Below, in pieces: positions 44,952-55,027 of a DNA stretch of 64,000 nt (its first letter is position 1; each line of letters starts with the position of its first letter). Made by a program: the position numbers and the translations under genes. The notes under the pieces were generated by a model. It had not been told where the DNA came from. It ran no database searches and saw only the letters and a program-made list of their open reading frames with translations. The stretch is from Pelodictyon luteolum (GTDB taxonomy: Bacteria > Bacteroidota > Chlorobiia > Chlorobiales > Chlorobiaceae): the NCBI RefSeq assembly GCF_001622165.1, contig NZ_LVWG01000032.1:1-64000 (forward strand), given 5' to 3'.

Positions 44952-45494
44952 CTAGTCGACATCAGGAAGGTCATCGGCAGCATAGACCCGAATCATGTCC
45001 TCCTCAGGAGGGGGAACAGGATCCGGATGCACAAGGCGCAAAGAGAGCGGAGCAGCGGCAGCGGGTTCGGCAAAAAGCGCCAGCTGGCCGCGGTCTTCTT
45101 CACGGACCTGCATGGGTTCATCCCCATCGTCGACAGAAGTGCTCTCAGGGAGGACAGCGGAAGGCTCTCTCTGGGCATCTCCGGTGTCAATGGAAGGAGG
45201 ATTGCTGATGCTGTGCGGAGCCTGGCCTTTCCGCCCCTGCGACCGGCGCTTTGTACCTGCTGCGGCAAGAGAGCTGACCTCCTGCTCAATGGATTCACGC
45301 AGCGACTCTTCAAGCTCGATCTTCATTGCGTGGAGCAGCTGCATGGAATCAACACGCTGCTGCGCCATCTCGCGGCGAAGTTCACGGCCGATTTCTTCGA
45401 CCGCCTTCCGCTCACGGCCCGGCCAGCCGGTGAAAAGCATCACGAAGATGGCAAGGAGAAGGCCAAGAGCCAGGAGAAGCAGAATGAGAATCAT
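44952..45494 (-). CDS. Single-pass membrane protein with coiled coil, unknown function
   Basis: A 180-residue protein of no recognised family. It begins with a transmembrane helix (LILLLLALGLLLAIFVMLF). A charged helical stretch of about 50 residues follows (KAVEEIGRELRREMAQQRVD...) that looks like a coiled coil. The C-terminus is acidic and Pro-rich without clear fold. It is 13 bp downstream of hisN on the same strand. A long plus-strand frame covers the same region, but this strand has the plausible topology and spacing. Confidence 0.55.
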   Translation of the reverse strand: MILILLLLALGLLLAIFVMLFTGWPGRERKAVEEIGRELRREMAQQRVDSMQLLHAMKIELEESLRESIEQEVSSLAAAGTKRRSQGRKGQAPHSISNPPSIDTGDAQREPSAVLPESTSVDDGDEPMQVREEDRGQLALFAEPAAAAPLSLRLVHPDPVPPPEEDMIRVYAADDLPDVD

Positions 45495-45507
45495 GGCGGA
45501 AGCGGGT

Positions 45508-46275
45508 TCAAAGCGTTTCGCTTATGGCTCGGAGAAGTGAAGAACCGATGGGTCCGTTCGCACTCACAAGCCCCTCTCCCGAAATGGTGGCCATGCCCCG
45601 GTAATCGAAAGAGCGGCCTCCGGCCTCCTCTACAATGGGAATGACGGCGGCGCAGTCCCATGGGCTCATGATCTTGTCGACGGCCACTTCAGCCCGGCCT
45701 GAAGCCACCAGCATGTGGCCGTAGCAGTCGCCCCACCCGCGGACAAGTCCCGCCTCAAGGCGCAGCATGTCGACCGGATGGGCCGAAGGGGGATCAAGCA
45801 GATACTCTTTCTCAGTGAACACTATCGTGGCGGACGACGTATCGGCAATCGAGGAGACCGAGACCGGATCATCGTTCATGAACGCACCGCCACCCCGTTC
45901 TGCGTGGTAGAGCTCCCGGAGCGCAGGGAAATTGATGACCCCGAGCTGCATTTTTCCGTCCACCTCAAGCCCTATCATGACGCCGTAGAGCGGGACACCG
46001 TGGATGAAGGCGCGGGTACCGTCAATCGGGTCGATGATCCAGCGGCGGCCGGTACCGGAAGGCTGCTCATCGAACTCTTCCCCGAACAGTCCGTCATGCG
46101 GATGCTGTGCCGCAATCCCCCGCCGGATGAGTTCCTCCGCTCTCCGGTCCGCTTCCGTGACCGGTGAAGAGTCCCGCTTGGTATCAACCTTGAGCGACTT
46201 GCGGGAAAAATATTCAAGCGTCAGATCCCCCGCCTCACGGGCAAGGTGCATCGCCAGATGCAGGTCAGAATGCAT
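45508..46275 (-). CDS. hisN: Histidinol-phosphatase of the inositol monophosphatase family
   Basis: A 255-residue metal-dependent phosphatase. Family motifs are GEEFDE, WIIDPIDGTRAFIHGVPLYG (metal site), and the later PWDCAAVIPIVEEAGG. RAFIHGVP is the HisN-type variation of the IMPase active-site loop, which suggests histidinol phosphate rather than inositol phosphate as substrate. No other his gene is adjacent. It is upstream of a small membrane protein gene with 13 bp between. Confidence 0.85.
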   Translation of the reverse strand: MHSDLHLAMHLAREAGDLTLEYFSRKSLKVDTKRDSSPVTEADRRAEELIRRGIAAQHPHDGLFGEEFDEQPSGTGRRWIIDPIDGTRAFIHGVPLYGVMIGLEVDGKMQLGVINFPALRELYHAERGGGAFMNDDPVSVSSIADTSSATIVFTEKEYLLDPPSAHPVDMLRLEAGLVRGWGDCYGHMLVASGRAEVAVDKIMSPWDCAAVIPIVEEAGGRSFDYRGMATISGEGLVSANGPIGSSLLRAISETL

Positions 46276-46540
46276 AGGTTTTCACGGCTGTTTGACAGCA
46301 AAAAAAAGAAAAATATAAGATTATTCGCCCCACTGCGGCAACAAAGGCGGTTATTCCCCTTTTTTTTTGAATATTCAATGCAACAGAGCGGAACCGCCAT
46401 GGAACCGCGAACCCCTCATGCAGCGACTCTGCAAACCCGGAACACCAGATGGCTCCCCAGTCCACCATGTTCAGCATCAACGGTTGTGCAGATCTCACGG
46501 CACCTGCCATAGAGCATCTCAATCATTATCCCACAACACC

Positions 46541-48082
46541 ATGAAACGCTTGATTGCCGAACGCGAAAAAGCCCGCCTCGGAGGCGGTGAAAAGCGCATT
46601 GAAGCACAGCACGCCAAAGGGAAATTCACGGCCCGCGAGCGCATAGCAATGCTCCTGGACGAAGGAAGCTTCGAAGAGTACGATATGTTCGTCACCCACC
46701 GCACCACCGATTTCGGCCTTGACAAACAGCACTACCTCTCCGACGGCGTCGTCACGGGGTACGGCACCATCGACGGCCGACCGGTCTATGTCTTCTCACA
46801 GGACTTCACGGTCTTCGGCGGCTCCCTCTCGGAAACCTATGCCGAAAAGATCTGCAAGATCATGGATCAGGCCCTGAAAGTCGGCGTGCCGGTCATCGGC
46901 ATCAACGACAGCGGCGGAGCCAGAATACAGGAGGGTGTGCGCAGCCTTGCCGGCTACGCAAGCATCTTCCAGCGCAACATCATGGCATCCGGCGTGATTC
47001 CGCAGATTTCAGCCATTTTCGGCCCCTGCGCCGGCGGTGCGGTATACTCCCCCGCACTTACCGACTTCGTCCTTATGGCCGAAAAAACCAGCTACATGTT
47101 CGTCACCGGCCCGAAGGTGGTCAAAACCGTGACGGGTGAAACAATCACCGAAGAGGACCTTGGCGGAGCTTCAGTCCATGCCACCAAATCCGGCGTCACC
47201 CATTTCGTGGCGGCCGATGAAGAGGAAGGCATCCTGCTCATCAAAAAACTGTTGAGCTACCTGCCACAGAACAACCTCGAAGAACCCCCGCTGGCAATCT
47301 GCGACGACCCTGCCGACCGCCTCGAGGAGAGCCTGAACACCATCATTCCCGAGAAACCGTCCCAGCCATACGATGTAAAGGACGTCATCCAGGCCATCGC
47401 CGATAACGGGGAGTTCCTCGAAGTGCAGCGCCAGTACGCCCGCAATATCGTCATCGGGTTCGTCACCTTCAACGGCATTTCGACCGGCATCGTGGCCAAC
47501 CAGCCCAAGTACCTCGCCGGATGCCTCGACATCGACGCGTCAAGGAAAGCCGCCCGCTTCATCCGCTTCTGCGATGCCTTCAACATACCCATCGTCTCCC
47601 TCGTCGATGTTCCAGGGTTCCTGCCCGGCAGCGCCCAGGAGTTCGACGGCATCATCAGTAACGGCGCTAAACTCATTTTTGCATACGGTGAGGCCACCGT
47701 ACCAAAAATCACCGTCATCCTCCGCAAAGCGTATGGCGGAGCATACTGTGTAATGAGCTCCAAGCACCTGCGCGGAGACGTGAACTATGCCTGGCCGAAT
47801 GCCGAAATCGCCGTCATGGGGCCGGCAGGCGCCATTGAAGTGCTCTACAACCGTGAACTGAAAGCCATTGAAGACCCTGAAGAGCGGGCCCGGTTCGTCG
47901 CCGAAAAGGAATCCGAGTACAGGGAGAAATTTGCCAACCCCTATGAAGCAGCAAAGTACGGGTATATCGACGACGTCATCGAGCCCCGCAACACGCGGTT
48001 CCGCATCATCAGGGCCCTGCAGGTACTCTCAACAAAAAAAGACGGGAACCCCCCGAAAAAACACTCAACGCTCCCGCTCTGA
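46541..48082 (+). CDS. mmdA: Acyl-CoA carboxyltransferase, alpha subunit of a sodium-pumping decarboxylase
   Basis: A 513-residue carboxyltransferase of the PccB/MmdA type. It carries the two crotonase-fold halves with acyl-CoA-binding segments ([46 protein letters not shown] and [13 protein letters not shown]). With the OadG-like, biotin carrier and OadB-like genes that follow, it should be the alpha subunit of a methylmalonyl-CoA (or related) decarboxylase that transfers the carboxyl group to biotin. ATG 46541 (MKRLIAERE) starts the family-like sequence; the frame upstream is not conserved. Confidence 0.9.
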   Translation: MKRLIAEREKARLGGGEKRIEAQHAKGKFTARERIAMLLDEGSFEEYDMFVTHRTTDFGLDKQHYLSDGVVTGYGTIDGRPVYVFSQDFTVFGGSLSETYAEKICKIMDQALKVGVPVIGINDSGGARIQEGVRSLAGYASIFQRNIMASGVIPQISAIFGPCAGGAVYSPALTDFVLMAEKTSYMFVTGPKVVKTVTGETITEEDLGGASVHATKSGVTHFVAADEEEGILLIKKLLSYLPQNNLEEPPLAICDDPADRLEESLNTIIPEKPSQPYDVKDVIQAIADNGEFLEVQRQYARNIVIGFVTFNGISTGIVANQPKYLAGCLDIDASRKAARFIRFCDAFNIPIVSLVDVPGFLPGSAQEFDGIISNGAKLIFAYGEATVPKITVILRKAYGGAYCVMSSKHLRGDVNYAWPNAEIAVMGPAGAIEVLYNRELKAIEDPEERARFVAEKESEYREKFANPYEAAKYGYIDDVIEPRNTRFRIIRALQVLSTKKDGNPPKKHSTLPL

Positions 48083-48103
48083 CAACGGAAAACAGCAAAA
48101 CCC

Positions 48104-48472
48104 ATGTTCCCAGCAGTTTCATTCAACCTTTCGGCAATACAGGCTGATCACCTCATGCTCGCAGCCACGGGCTACGGGGTGGTGTTCATGTCGCTGATCA
48201 TTCTCTATCTCGTCTTCAGCGTACTTCCACACCTGCTTGAGGCCCGGTTCGGAAAAAAAGCCAACGACACGGAGCCGGCATCGGCCAGAGCTCAGGTGGC
48301 CAGACAGAGCGGAGAAGTCAATGCATCCATCGCCATGGCTCTGCACATGTACTTCACCGAGCTCCATGATCAGGAAACCGCCATCCTCACCATCAAAAAG
48401 GCGGCAAAAAACTATTCCCCCTGGAATTCCAAGATTTACAATGTCATCAATTTCAAAGGCACAGTGAGATGA
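48104..48472 (+). CDS. OadG-like gamma/delta subunit of sodium-pumping decarboxylase
   Basis: A 122-residue protein with one N-terminal transmembrane helix (GYGVVFMSLIILYLVFSVL) and a hydrophilic tail, the pattern of OadG/MmdD subunits that assemble the decarboxylase complex at the membrane. It lies 21 bp after the alpha subunit gene. Its stop overlaps the next gene by four bases. Confidence 0.82.
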   Translation: MFPAVSFNLSAIQADHLMLAATGYGVVFMSLIILYLVFSVLPHLLEARFGKKANDTEPASARAQVARQSGEVNASIAMALHMYFTELHDQETAILTIKKAAKNYSPWNSKIYNVINFKGTVR

Positions 48473-48888
48473 GGCGATACACCTTCAAGATAAACGGAAA
48501 CAATTACAGCGTTGAGATCAAGTCGATTGAAGAGAACACCGCTGAAATCGAGGTCAACGGAACAGCGTACCAGGTAGAGCTGGGTCGTGAAATGAAAGCC
48601 CCGCAGCCGCCGAAGCTCGTCCGCTCCGCGCCGAGCGCACCGCCAAAGGCACCCACACCGCTGAACACGTCCGGACTGAGCCAGATAAAGGCTCCCCTGC
48701 CGGGAACCATCCTGCAGATCATGATTGCACCCGGAACAGCGGTAAAACGCGAACAGCCGCTGCTGGTGCTCGAAGCCATGAAAATGGAGAACAATATCCT
48801 TGCCGAAAAGGACGGAACGGTCAAGACCGTAAAGGTCCGGGAAGGCGATACCGTCATGCAGGGCGACGTCCTTGTTGAAATAGATTAA
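48469..48888 (+). CDS. Biotin carboxyl carrier subunit
   Basis: A 139-residue biotinyl protein. The N-terminus is a small beta-rich segment, then a Pro/Ala-rich linker (residues about 45-65), and the C-terminal biotinyl domain has the biotinylated Lys105 in EAMKMENN. It carries the carboxyl group from the alpha subunit to the membrane beta subunit. Start and stop positions place it inside the operon, with an ATGA overlap upstream and 8 bp to the next gene. Confidence 0.92.
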   Translation: MRRYTFKINGNNYSVEIKSIEENTAEIEVNGTAYQVELGREMKAPQPPKLVRSAPSAPPKAPTPLNTSGLSQIKAPLPGTILQIMIAPGTAVKREQPLLVLEAMKMENNILAEKDGTVKTVKVREGDTVMQGDVLVEID

Positions 48889-48896
48889 CCACCACC

Positions 48897-50033
48897 ATGC
48901 AGGGAATACTCCGTTTTCTTGAATACTCCGGGTTTATGAACGTCACGCCCGGACACGTGCTGATGATCCTCATCGGCATCCTTTTCATCTATCTAGCCGT
49001 TCGGCACGAATACGAGCCGCTGCTTCTGGTGCCGATCGGGTTCGGTATCCTCATCGGCAACACGCCCTTCCTTGAGAACGCCGGACTGCAGCTCGGCATC
49101 TACGAACAGGGCAGCGTCATGAACTACCTTTATCAGGGTGTGCTCAAAGGCATCTTCCCTCCGCTCATCTTCCTCGGCATCGGGGCCATGACCGACTTCT
49201 CCACACTGCTCTCGAACCCGAAGCTCATCCTGCTCGGCGCGGCTGCCCAGCTCGGCATCTTCCTCACCTATCTCGGTGCCATTGCCCTCGGGTTCACGAA
49301 CCCGGAATCGGCTTCGATCGGCATCATCGGCGGTGCTGACGGTCCGACGGCCATCTTCATCTCCTCGCGACTGGCTCCGCACCTCATCGGATCCATCGCC
49401 ATCGCCGCCTACTCCTACATGGCCCTCGTGCCGGTCATCCAGCCGCCCATCATGAGGCTCCTGACCACTCCGGAAGAGCGCAAAATCAAGATGAAACCGC
49501 CCCGCTCCGTCTCTAAAACCGAAAAGGTTGTATTCCCGATTGCCGGTCTGCTCCTTACAGGATTCATCGCACCCGGCGCACTGCCGCTCCTCGGCATGCT
49601 CTTCTTCGGCAACCTCCTGAAAGAGTCGATGGTCACCAAACGCCTTGCCGACACGGCCCGCAACGCCATGATCGACATCGTCACCATCATCCTCGGCCTC
49701 ACCGTCGGGGCATCGACCCAGGCAACAACGTTCCTTACCCCCCAGTCAGTACTCATCTTTGTGCTCGGAGCGCTGTCGTTCATGATATCGACCGCCGGCG
49801 GCGTGCTCTTTGCCAAACTGATGAATATGTTCCTCAAGGGCGACAACAAGATCAATCCCCTCATCGGCGCAGCCGGAGTGTCGGCTGTTCCCGACAGTGC
49901 CCGTGTAGCGCAGATTGAAGGGCTGAAGGCCGATCCCACAAACCACCTCCTCATGCATGCCATGGCACCCAATGTGGCCGGAGTCATCGGTTCAGCAGTA
50001 GCAGCGGGCATCATGATCAGCTATCTTATGTAA
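48897..50033 (+). CDS. mmdB: Sodium-translocating decarboxylase beta subunit
   Basis: The membrane subunit that decarboxylates carboxybiotin and pumps sodium. It is 378 residues with about nine transmembrane segments. The family core is GIIGGADGPTAIFISSRLAP followed by AAYSYMALVPVIQPPIM, containing the conserved Asp of the sodium site. The operon gives a complete alpha-gamma-biotin-beta set. Whether it runs forward as a decarboxylase or serves propionate metabolism in a phototroph cannot be told from sequence. Confidence 0.92.
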   Translation: MQGILRFLEYSGFMNVTPGHVLMILIGILFIYLAVRHEYEPLLLVPIGFGILIGNTPFLENAGLQLGIYEQGSVMNYLYQGVLKGIFPPLIFLGIGAMTDFSTLLSNPKLILLGAAAQLGIFLTYLGAIALGFTNPESASIGIIGGADGPTAIFISSRLAPHLIGSIAIAAYSYMALVPVIQPPIMRLLTTPEERKIKMKPPRSVSKTEKVVFPIAGLLLTGFIAPGALPLLGMLFFGNLLKESMVTKRLADTARNAMIDIVTIILGLTVGASTQATTFLTPQSVLIFVLGALSFMISTAGGVLFAKLMNMFLKGDNKINPLIGAAGVSAVPDSARVAQIEGLKADPTNHLLMHAMAPNVAGVIGSAVAAGIMISYLM

Positions 50034-51131
<1,098 letters not shown>

Positions 51132-51167
51132 GCCTCTTTCACCCGAGTAACCGTCAGGACCACAAGG

Positions 51168-51210
51168 AAAGGCCCGGCAGGATGTCACAGAAGGCACCGG
51201 CCGGGCCTTT
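51168..51210 (+). terminator. Terminator after hemB
   Basis: AAAGGCCCGG and CCGGGCCTTT form a long perfect stem around a 23-nt loop, followed by TTCC. It lies between hemB and aroC. Confidence 0.8.
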
Positions 51211-51231
51211 TTCCAAGATAACACGAAGCCC

Positions 51232-52425
51232 ATGATACGATACTTTACCGCAGGAGAATCCCACGGCCCGGCGCTATCGGCCATTATTGAAGGCATTCCG
51301 GCCGGCGTAGCCGTCACGAAGGACGATATTGACCGCGAGCTCCGGCGCCGCCAGCAGGGCTACGGCCGAGGTGGACGCATGAAAATCGAGCAGGACAGTG
51401 CCGAGGTACTCTCCGGCATCCGCTTCGGAAAAACCATCGGGTCCCCGATTGCCCTCGTCATCCGGAACCGCGACTGGGAAAACTGGACCGACAGGATGGC
51501 ACAGTTCACCTCGAATGAAGAGACGACGGAAAAAATCACCATTCCACGCCCCGGACACGCAGACCTTGCCGGACGCCTGAAATACGGTTTCAACGACATC
51601 CGCCCCGTCATCGACCGCTCTTCGGCGCGAGAAACCGCTGCACGGGTTGCTGCGGGCTCACTTGCCCGCACCTTTCTGCGTCAGCTCGGCATCGAAATCG
51701 GCAGCAGGGTCGCCTCCATTGGCTCCGCGGAGGATGCCGGCTCTGAAGAACCCTTACGTTCACTGCTTGAACATGGTGCTGAAGCCCTATCGGAAGCTGC
51801 GGACCGTTCGGAAGTCCGCATGATCGGGGAAGCAGCTGGAATAGAGGCGATGGCCTCAATCGATAGAGCGAAGGAGCAGGGCGATACTCTAGGCGGTGTC
51901 ATTGAAATCTTCATTACCGGCGTTCCGGTCGGACTCGGCAGCTATGTCCAGCACGACCGCCGGCTCGACAGCCAGCTTGCTGCCGCCGTCATGGCCGTTC
52001 AGGCAATAAAAGGAGTGGAGATCGGCCCTGCATTCGACAATGCGCGCAAACCCGGCTCGGAAGTGCACGATGCGTTCACCCTTATGAAGGGAGAAGGCGT
52101 GAGGAGACCGACCAACCGGTCGGGAGGCCTGGAAGGAAGCATGTCAAGCGGAGAGGTCATTCATATCCGGGCCGCCATGAAGCCCATCTCGTCACTGCAG
52201 TCGCCGCTGCAGTCGTTCGACCTCGAAACACTCGAGCCGGTACTCTCTCGCTTCGAGCGTAGCGACACCTGCGCCGTTCCCGCCGCAGGCGTGGTGGCAG
52301 AAGCCGTTGTGGCACCAGTCATCGCCAATGCCCTGCTCGAAAAACTCGGCGGCGATAACATGGACGAAATCAGGGAACGGCTCGAGCGCTACCGCGAAGC
52401 GGTACGGTCGGCTTTTACCGGCTGA
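51232..52425 (+). CDS. aroC: Chorismate synthase
   Basis: Last step of the shikimate pathway, eliminating phosphate from EPSP with reduced FMN. Family motifs are FTAGESHGPALSAIIEGIPAG, RRRQQGYGRGGRMKIE, GDIRPVIDRSSARETAARV-like, and RPTNRSGGLEGSMSSGEVI. Length 397 is normal. Its 3' end overlaps the converging cysE gene by 37 bp, an unusually deep tail-to-tail overlap. An Arg-rich FMN pocket segment (GKTIGSPIALVIRNRDWENW) is intact. Confidence 0.95.
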   Translation: MIRYFTAGESHGPALSAIIEGIPAGVAVTKDDIDRELRRRQQGYGRGGRMKIEQDSAEVLSGIRFGKTIGSPIALVIRNRDWENWTDRMAQFTSNEETTEKITIPRPGHADLAGRLKYGFNDIRPVIDRSSARETAARVAAGSLARTFLRQLGIEIGSRVASIGSAEDAGSEEPLRSLLEHGAEALSEAADRSEVRMIGEAAGIEAMASIDRAKEQGDTLGGVIEIFITGVPVGLGSYVQHDRRLDSQLAAAVMAVQAIKGVEIGPAFDNARKPGSEVHDAFTLMKGEGVRRPTNRSGGLEGSMSSGEVIHIRAAMKPISSLQSPLQSFDLETLEPVLSRFERSDTCAVPAAGVVAEAVVAPVIANALLEKLGGDNMDEIRERLERYREAVRSAFTG

Positions 52426-53231
52426 TTGCCATCAGTCTCGTTATAGCGACCGACAAGACGCTGGTTCATGTCCAGTGAAGGTTCCGGCACCTCTGTACGG
52501 CCCACGATCTGGGCCGGCACGCCGGCCACCGTATAATGCGGAGGGACGTCATCCAGCACCACGCTCCCCGCACCGACCTTTGCCCCCTCGCCAATCACCA
52601 CGTTGCCGAGGATCTTCGCGCCGGCTCCGATCAGTACCGATTTATGCACCTTCGGATGGCGGTCACCCGTCTCTTTACCGGTGCCACCGAGCGTGACCTC
52701 ATGCAGCAGCGACACGTTGTCGTCAACAACAGCGGTTTCGCCGATGACGAGGCTTGTGGCATGGTCAAGCAGTATCCCCTTCCCGATCACCGCTGCAGGA
52801 TGGATATCAACGGCAAAGACCTCAGAAATGCGGTTCTGTATGAAATAGGACATGGTCTTACGCCCGTTCTTCCACAGCCAGTGAGAAAAACGGTATGCCT
52901 GAAGCGCCTGATACCCTTTCAGGAACAGCATGGTTTCGAAATAGTAGACAGCCGCAGGGTCACGGTCCTGGGTTGCAACAAGATCGCACACCGCATAATC
53001 CACCCGGTCAGGGCAATCCCTGTAGAAATCCTCGAACAGTCCCTGCAGGACCGGAGGAGGGAAATGTTTAGAGCCGAGTTTCACGGCGAGCAGCATCGCC
53101 AGCGAGGAGGCAAAATCGCTGAACTGGAGGATGTGCTGTTCGAGGAACATGCGGATGTCAGGATCGTGCCTACATTCAGCGGAGGCTTCTGCAACGATGA
53201 TTTTCCAGATTTTGTCAGCATCTGACTGCAT
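52389..53231 (-). CDS. cysE: Serine O-acetyltransferase
   Basis: Transfers acetyl from acetyl-CoA to serine for cysteine synthesis. The N-terminal helical domain ends in FSHWLWKNGRKTMSYFIQNRIS. The C-terminal left-handed beta-helix shows hexapeptide repeats (DIHPAAVIGKGILLDHATS, VIGETAVV, LLHEVTLGGTGK, and DRHPKV). The start is uncertain: ATG 53231 (MQSDADKIW) fits the family, while an open frame continues to 53291. Its last 37 bp overlap aroC on the opposite strand. Confidence 0.88.
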   Translation of the reverse strand: MQSDADKIWKIIVAEASAECRHDPDIRMFLEQHILQFSDFASSLAMLLAVKLGSKHFPPPVLQGLFEDFYRDCPDRVDYAVCDLVATQDRDPAAVYYFETMLFLKGYQALQAYRFSHWLWKNGRKTMSYFIQNRISEVFAVDIHPAAVIGKGILLDHATSLVIGETAVVDDNVSLLHEVTLGGTGKETGDRHPKVHKSVLIGAGAKILGNVVIGEGAKVGAGSVVLDDVPPHYTVAGVPAQIVGRTEVPEPSLDMNQRLVGRYNETDGNQPVKADRTASR

Positions 53232-53507
53232 GGCGGAAAACGGCCTTGGCCGTGGAAAAATTACTGAAACTGTCGGCACAATGTGTGCCATGAGGAATAG
53301 TCAACAGCCTACCCCCCCTAAAAGGTCCGCCGGAACGCACCGGGAACCCGGCCGCAGGCGTCACCTAATGTATGAAAATTATCCGTTCATCGTCCCGCCC
53401 GGATGCATTCATCCACTACGAGTGAATGGCCAACACTTTTGAAACAGGGATTTTTTGTGTACACTTTTGCTTGCTGACCTGAGCCAAACCCCATCGCTGA
53501 CACCACT

Positions 53508-53933
53508 ATGCAGATATCACGGAAAATAGAGATCGACTACGGACACACCCTGCCGAACCACTTTTCGTTCTGCAACCAGCTGCACGGCCATCGCGGTGTC
53601 GTTGTCGCCACCGTTGAAGGCCCCGTCGTCGTTCGGAGCGGCGACTCTGAAGAGGGCATGGTGATGGACTTCCGGTTCCTGAAGGAGATCATGGTGGAGC
53701 ACATCCACAACCGGCTCGACCACGGGTTTGCCGTCTGGCGTGAAGATCATGAAGATCTTGAGTTCATCCTGAAACGCAACACCCGGGTGCTTGTCACCGA
53801 CGACCCCCCTACTGCTGAATACCTCGCCAAATGGGCTTTCAACGAGATCCGCACCCATCTGCCTGAAGGCATAAGCCTCCACAACGTGCGCTGGTATGAG
53901 ACGCCGAACAACTGGGCTGATTATGATGGGTAG
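53508..53933 (+). CDS. queD: 6-Carboxy-tetrahydropterin synthase family (QueD-like)
   Basis: Enzyme of the 7-deazapurine (queuosine) route. Zinc-binding histidines are in YGHTLP and QLHGHRG, and the catalytic Cys is in CNQLHGH; the conserved Glu is in RWYETPNN near the C-terminus. Length 141 residues fits the PTPS/QueD fold. The sequence between residues 40 and 100 is longer and more acidic than in many QueD proteins. A tgt gene for the last exchange step lies at 18.2 kb, so participation in queuosine synthesis is reasonable. Confidence 0.87.
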   Translation: MQISRKIEIDYGHTLPNHFSFCNQLHGHRGVVVATVEGPVVVRSGDSEEGMVMDFRFLKEIMVEHIHNRLDHGFAVWREDHEDLEFILKRNTRVLVTDDPPTAEYLAKWAFNEIRTHLPEGISLHNVRWYETPNNWADYDG

Positions 53934-54006
53934 ATAATTAAGTGATTGTTTAATTAAGCCATATAGGCCGAGCCCCGCCTATGATGTACATTCATCCCTG
54001 ATTGAG

Positions 54007-54888
54007 TCACTGGTCTGAGGGTTCGAGGTGAGTCGTCACATGGGTGTGAGGCAACATCTTCTGCAGATGAGCCTCTATAGATTCGCAACAGTCATGGCCC
54101 TGCTGAACGCTCCAATTTCCAGGTACCATGACGTCCAGTGTTATGAAAACAATGCTTCCACCCATACGCGTTTTCAGGTTATGGCAGCTCACCCCGTCCA
54201 TGGAGATATTTTTCAATGCCGTGTGGATATCAGCGAGTTGATCGGAAGGCAATGAGGCATCCATCATGCCCTCCGCAGTCCGTTGCAGCAGGTGCCAGCC
54301 GGTTCGGAGGATATTGATTGCGACCGCCAGAGCGATGACAGGATCGAGCCAGGTCCATCCGCTCCACCATGCCAAAGCAACGCCGGCAATCACTCCGACC
54401 GATGTCCAGACATCGGTCATGAGGTGGTGGGCGTCGGCTTCCAGCGTGATTGAATGTTCCCGCCGACCCACATTCAGCAGGGTACGTGCCGTAAAGTAGT
54501 TGACCACACTTGCGCCAGCCGATACCATAAGTGCGAAACCTACAATCTCCAGGTCCCGAGGGTGAAGCAGGCGATCGACAGCACTGAACCCGATAGACAA
54601 TGCGGCGATAAAGATCAGCAGTCCTTCGAAGCCGCTTGAAAAATATTCCGCCTTTCCGTGCCCGAACGGGTGCGAATCATCTGCCGGTCGTTCAGCCAGT
54701 GTGATCATGGCCAATGCCATCATGGCGCCTACAAGATTCACGAATGATTCGAGGGCATCGGACAGCAATCCCACCGACCCGGTCAACCGCCAAGCCAGCA
54801 TTTTCATTACAATGGTCACAATCGCTGCGATTATCGACAGCAGGACGAAAGGTTTCAGGGATTTTTTTGATCGAGCAATGGCATGCAT
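54007..54888 (-). CDS. Cation diffusion facilitator family transporter
   Basis: A proton-coupled divalent metal exporter of 293 residues with six predicted transmembrane helices. Metal-binding motifs are LLSDALESFVN in helix 2 and ADAHHLMTDVWTS in helix 5 (HxxxD). The cytoplasmic C-terminal domain carries HTHVTTHLEP. It lies 139 bp downstream of the 14-heme cytochrome gene on the same strand. Export of iron, zinc or manganese is possible; the helix 2 site cannot settle which. Confidence 0.9.
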   Translation of the reverse strand: MHAIARSKKSLKPFVLLSIIAAIVTIVMKMLAWRLTGSVGLLSDALESFVNLVGAMMALAMITLAERPADDSHPFGHGKAEYFSSGFEGLLIFIAALSIGFSAVDRLLHPRDLEIVGFALMVSAGASVVNYFTARTLLNVGRREHSITLEADAHHLMTDVWTSVGVIAGVALAWWSGWTWLDPVIALAVAINILRTGWHLLQRTAEGMMDASLPSDQLADIHTALKNISMDGVSCHNLKTRMGGSIVFITLDVMVPGNWSVQQGHDCCESIEAHLQKMLPHTHVTTHLEPSDQ

Positions 54889-55027
54889 ACTATTGAATTA
54901 AAAATTTATGCATGGCGATTTCTGCCTGTAGAGTGGGTCTATATCGCCATTATGCTTTTAAGGGACCTCATATTTTACAATAGAAAAGTACGCAGACAAT
55001 CGATCCAGACCTTTCGCCCTCGAAGGT

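Noticed and set aside
44898-45644. 248-codon plus-strand open frame over the hisN downstream gene
   Set aside because: It overlaps the end of hisN and has no membrane or domain features, whereas the minus frame has a good transmembrane start and 13-bp spacing to hisN.
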